Shown in pieces: positions 60,794 through 64,000 of a stretch of 64,000 nucleotides of DNA (positions within the stretch are counted from its first letter, which is position 1; each line of letters begins with the position of its first letter). Under the pieces are notes generated by a model, which was given only the letters and a program-made list of their open reading frames with translations, had not been told where the DNA came from and ran no database searches. Position numbers and translations under genes: made by a program. This DNA is from Oxyruncus cristatus (taxonomy: Eukaryota; Chordata; Aves; Passeriformes; Cotingidae): contig VXAY01002462.1 of the NCBI GenBank assembly GCA_013399855.1, positions 62,001 to 126,000 on the forward strand. The letters are read 5' to 3'.

Positions 60794-62080
60794 CTTGAAA
60801 TGTATTGATTCTCCAGCCCTAAAAATAATTAATTCCATTAGAAATACCTACTAGCTCTTCAATGCATGTGTATCATCCACATTTTGCCTTCTCTTATTTT
60901 CACTTACTTCCTAAACCCTGAGAAGATCTAGAAGCCTTAAAAGCTTAGGTCTGACAAGAGATGAAAAGTCGCTTTGTACCACACCCTATGTGTATCAGCC
61001 TAATGCACTACAAGCTCAGTGTTTCACTGTGTTTTATCTCCCCAAAAATGGCTTTCCAAGAGAAGTGGTATATTCCCCTTAGAAGTTCTCAGTTTGCAAA
61101 TTACTTCAATTCCCACCCATTTAAATAAAAATAGTACTCCTTCTTTTAAAGCTACTCAGATTAGGGCTCCACTTAGTACAAAATGAGGGTCTTGGACTGT
61201 TTTTCATGTGAGCACTGCCGGTAGCTTGAAGTGTTTTGCTCTGGCAGGAAGATAGGCCATGATTGAAGGACTGTGATTGAAGCACTGCTGTCATCTACTT
61301 AGCTAAAATATGTTGAGATAATTTCTCCCAACTGCCCTCTTTAAATCATTCACTTTCCTATTTCATCAAGATTTTTAACTGTTCAAAATCAGAGGGATCC
61401 CCATAGACATACAATTTATTCTGCACTGTTTGCAACTGTTTTCTCTCCATTTCCAGCTATTTGCCTCCTCTTTTGAGCTTTTACTTCTCCCTGCAAGTTT
61501 GCTGTTTTCACCACTGCTGTAGGGGTAGCACTCCAATTCTAATCTATTCTCTTCACTACACCACATAAAAATTGCACATAAATTGCAGAAAAAACACAGG
61601 ACTAGAAAACCTAGTGCTGTTCATGGCATCAAAGTGCTTTGAGAACAAAACTCAAAGGACAATCCCTAATAATTCACATGTGACCATTTTTCTAAATTCT
61701 TATACACTCTAGTGTGAAATGACCGTATTTTATTACGTTGCACTTAACACTTATACTCTGGCCTTTGGTATTAATGGGAATGTCCTTCAACTACAGCTTC
61801 TTTGTGTTCCTTTTCTTTGATTCATTAGTTGTTTACTGCTGGCTATTAACAATCTTAGAAATAGCTTTAATCCACAGCCAGAGTCTTTAAATATAATACA
61901 TCATCAACAGGTAATTATTCACTTTGAAGTCTTTCCTCCTTTTTTTTCTTAGCTGTTTGAGGTGATATCTGAGGCTCTAAAGTATAGTAACAGAGCACTT
62001 ACATCAAAGCACCAAAATTAGTAATGCAAATGTCAAGAAGTTAATTTGCGTACTTTAAATAAAAGGATAGCCTATCTTTT
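60794..62080. other. Unassigned non-coding sequence
   Basis: AT-rich unique DNA with no gene or element recognised. Frames do not exceed 63 codons. Confidence 0.5.
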
Positions 62081-62560
62081 TCTTTCTTTCTTNNNNNNNN
62101 NNNNNNNNNNNNNNNNNNNNNNNNNNNNNNNNNNNNNNNNNNNNNNNNNNNNNNNNNNNNNNNNNNNNNNNNNNNNNNNNNNNNNNNNNNNNNNNNNNNN
62201 NNNNNNNNNNNNNNNNNNNNNNNNNNNNNNNNNNNNNNNNNNNNNNNNNNNNNNNNNNNNNNNNNNNNNNNNNNNNNNNNNNNNNNNNNNNNNNNNNNNN
62301 NNNNNNNNNNNNNNNNNNNNNNNNNNNNNNNNNNNNNNNNNNNNNNNNNNNNNNNNNNNNNNNNNNNNNNNNNNNNNNNNNNNNNNNNNNNNNNNNNNNN
62401 NNNNNNNNNNNNNNNNNNNNNNNNNNNNNNNNNNNTTTTCTTTTCTTTTCTTTTCTTTTCTTTTCTTTTCTTTTCTTTTCTTTTCTTTTCTTTTCTTTTC
62501 TTTTCTTTTCTTTTCTTTTCTTTTTTTCTTTTCTTTTCTTTTCTTTTTTTTCTTTTCTTT
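62081..62560 (+). repeat. TTTC/TTTTC microsatellite containing an assembly gap
   Basis: The left edge is (TTTC)n. The right side is 17 uninterrupted TTTTC units (62436-62520) followed by imperfect units with longer T runs to about 62560. Between them lies a gap. The apparent 190-codon frame here is produced by the repeat and the Ns and is not a gene. Confidence 0.96.
62093..62435. other. Assembly gap (343 N)
   Basis: A continuous run of 343 N lies within a pyrimidine microsatellite. The true length of the repeat is unknown. Confidence 0.99.
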
Positions 62561-64000
62561 CTCCTTTGACTCTTGCTACAGCCTTGGGAAGCTTTTGATG
62601 CTTTTGCAGCAGTGGTAGCTTGACACAGTTTATAATTTAGAATTGGATAACCATCTTATAATTGGGCAACACTAAAAATTTGCTAGGGTCCTCCTCTCTT
62701 TTCATCATGTTCATCAGGATTTTATTTCAGGAGTCTTTCTAGAAGTCAGCTCAGAAATCAAAATCTATAATTTTAGGTGAACACCTCTGAACATAAATTG
62801 ATATAACCATGAGTTCGTGCCACTGTGTTGATTTTTGAGTCTTTCACTCAGGTTCTTTGGCTTCATTTCAGGAAGATCCTTATGACGATCATTAAGTGTT
62901 TCTGTACTTAAGGTCTTCCTAAGTGCTATCTAATGCTGGTATATGTTTCCTGAACTAGGACCCTCATATGCACACTTGCAGAAACTCCTGGGCCAATCCC
63001 AGATGCCCTGAGAAAGACATAAGCAGTACATATATGACTACTCACCTTCACAAACTCACAGAAGGTTGGTCTGGGATCTCTGCAGCATAGTGTTCGTTCA
63101 TCTGAAGTACTTCTAGGTCTTAAAAAGTCAAATATATAGTACCACAGTGAACACCTGAAACAATTTTTCTTTTAGTCATGGTATTCCGTTTTCATTTGCT
63201 GTGCAGCATTTTATAGCTTTGGATTGTACACGTCCTTGGAAATAACTTCTGAGAAACAGCTGGCACATAAATGCAAGACAGTTTTATTTATTGAGATAGA
63301 GAGTGCAATCTGCTCTGATTATCCATATGTCTCTAATTATGTGCTTTTGGGGTGCACTGGCATGTTGCTTCTAGCAAAAGTGTCATTGGAGGTCTGAATA
63401 TTATTAATATGTTTATTCTTATTATTTTCTTGCCCTTCTGCATTTATTTCTGTTCACAAGTGGCAGTAATGACACACACAACATGTAACAGGCAGACTGC
63501 TGTTCTCCCAACTCCCAGTTACCAGCAGAACGAGGGGCAGTGACTAAGGCAGTCAGCATGTGGACCTAGCTGCTTTGGTCATGACAGCATCCCTAGAAAG
63601 CAGGGAAAGTGAAGTGCATCTTCTTCCATTGCAGGTAAAAGAGAAAAGAGCCACGTTTCAGCCTTATTTCATTAAGGCTTTCATTGTTAAGACGGTAGGT
63701 GAATCACGGTAGAAATGTTATGTCCCACTGGTCAGACCACTGAAACCACCACTGACTGGCTCACCACAAGAGCAATAATCCAGTACATGAATTTGGAGTG
63801 CTGGAGTGCTCTGGGCAGCCCCAAATGCAGGAAGGCAAGTGCAAGCACGCCTTGTTCTTCCCCTGCTAAGTAATCTGCAGCATCGTGAAAGGAAATTCGT
63901 GCACACTGAAGAGTTAAAATGATGAAAATTAAGCTTGCAGTGAACAATATCCTTGCTTTTGGGGAAGATCTAAAAGCTTCTCAAAGGGAAAAGTAACAGT
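62561..64000. other. Unassigned non-coding sequence
   Basis: No gene, RNA gene or repeat recognised up to the window end. Overlapping minus frames near 63718-63947 shadow each other and carry no motif. Confidence 0.5.

Noticed and set aside
62046..62618. 190-codon open frame
   Set aside because: It is made of an N-gap and a TTTTC repeat giving Phe/Ser/Leu repeats; not a gene.
1..64000. tRNA, rRNA, CRISPR array, bacterial operon or plasmid features
   Set aside because: None seen; the transposon content marks this as vertebrate nuclear DNA and no regular spacer-repeat array or cloverleaf-like sequence was recognised.

Overview
The window is vertebrate nuclear DNA, almost certainly from a bird. 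The evidence is several CR1 LINE copies with the typical avian 3' end (short repeats resembling ATTCTATGAT), two solo LTRs of types I recognise from bird genomes, a third LTR nested in a CR1, moderate GC content and no dense coding. There are no bacterial-style genes, no rRNA or tRNA genes and no CRISPR array. I could not identify a host protein-coding gene, so the window is best read as an intergenic region or a very large intron. Almost all open reading frames here are chance openings or lie inside transposable elements.

Layout. 1-10 kb: a degenerate LINE near 0.9-1.4 kb, two minus-strand CR1 3' ends at 2.5-3.1 kb, a locally shuffled CR1 at 5.4-6.15 kb and a short plus-strand CR1 3' end at 10.0-10.3 kb. 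10-16 kb: unique sequence with three exon-like segments on the plus strand (11207-12811) and the longest uninterrupted frame in the window (12755-13483), neither matching a family I know. 16.0-16.6 kb: a minus-strand solo LTR. 16.6-45.6 kb: mostly unique non-coding DNA with small tandem duplications, an ancient MIR-like SINE remnant at 34.1 kb and two stretches that look like regulatory candidates (30.1-31.0 kb and 32.5-32.85 kb). 45.6-46.6 kb: a 979-bp solo LTR with near-perfect target-site duplications and two CTCF-like motifs. 46.6-57.2 kb: unique DNA with a degenerate CR1-like piece (48.3 kb), a purine tract (49.6 kb), an (ATA)n microsatellite (50.15 kb), three 17-bp repeats carrying forkhead-like motifs (51.86 kb) and a second MIR-like remnant (52.15 kb). 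57.2-60.6 kb: a CR1 that reaches into its own 5' UTR and ORF1 start, interrupted in ORF1 by a roughly 606-bp solo LTR and lacking most of its reverse transcriptase. 62.08-62.56 kb: a TTTC/TTTTC microsatellite containing a 343-base assembly gap.

No genes can be shown to work together here. The biology that can be read is transposable-element history: ancient LINE and MIR-like fossils, then CR1 insertions, then LTR insertions (one provably younger than the CR1 it interrupts), followed by local rearrangement. I see no undescribed multi-gene system. The observations most worth checking are the shuffled CR1, the nested CR1/LTR locus, the LTR carrying CTCF-like motifs, and the exon-like segments at 11.2-12.8 kb. 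Family assignments come from recognising sequence patterns from memory; no database search was run.
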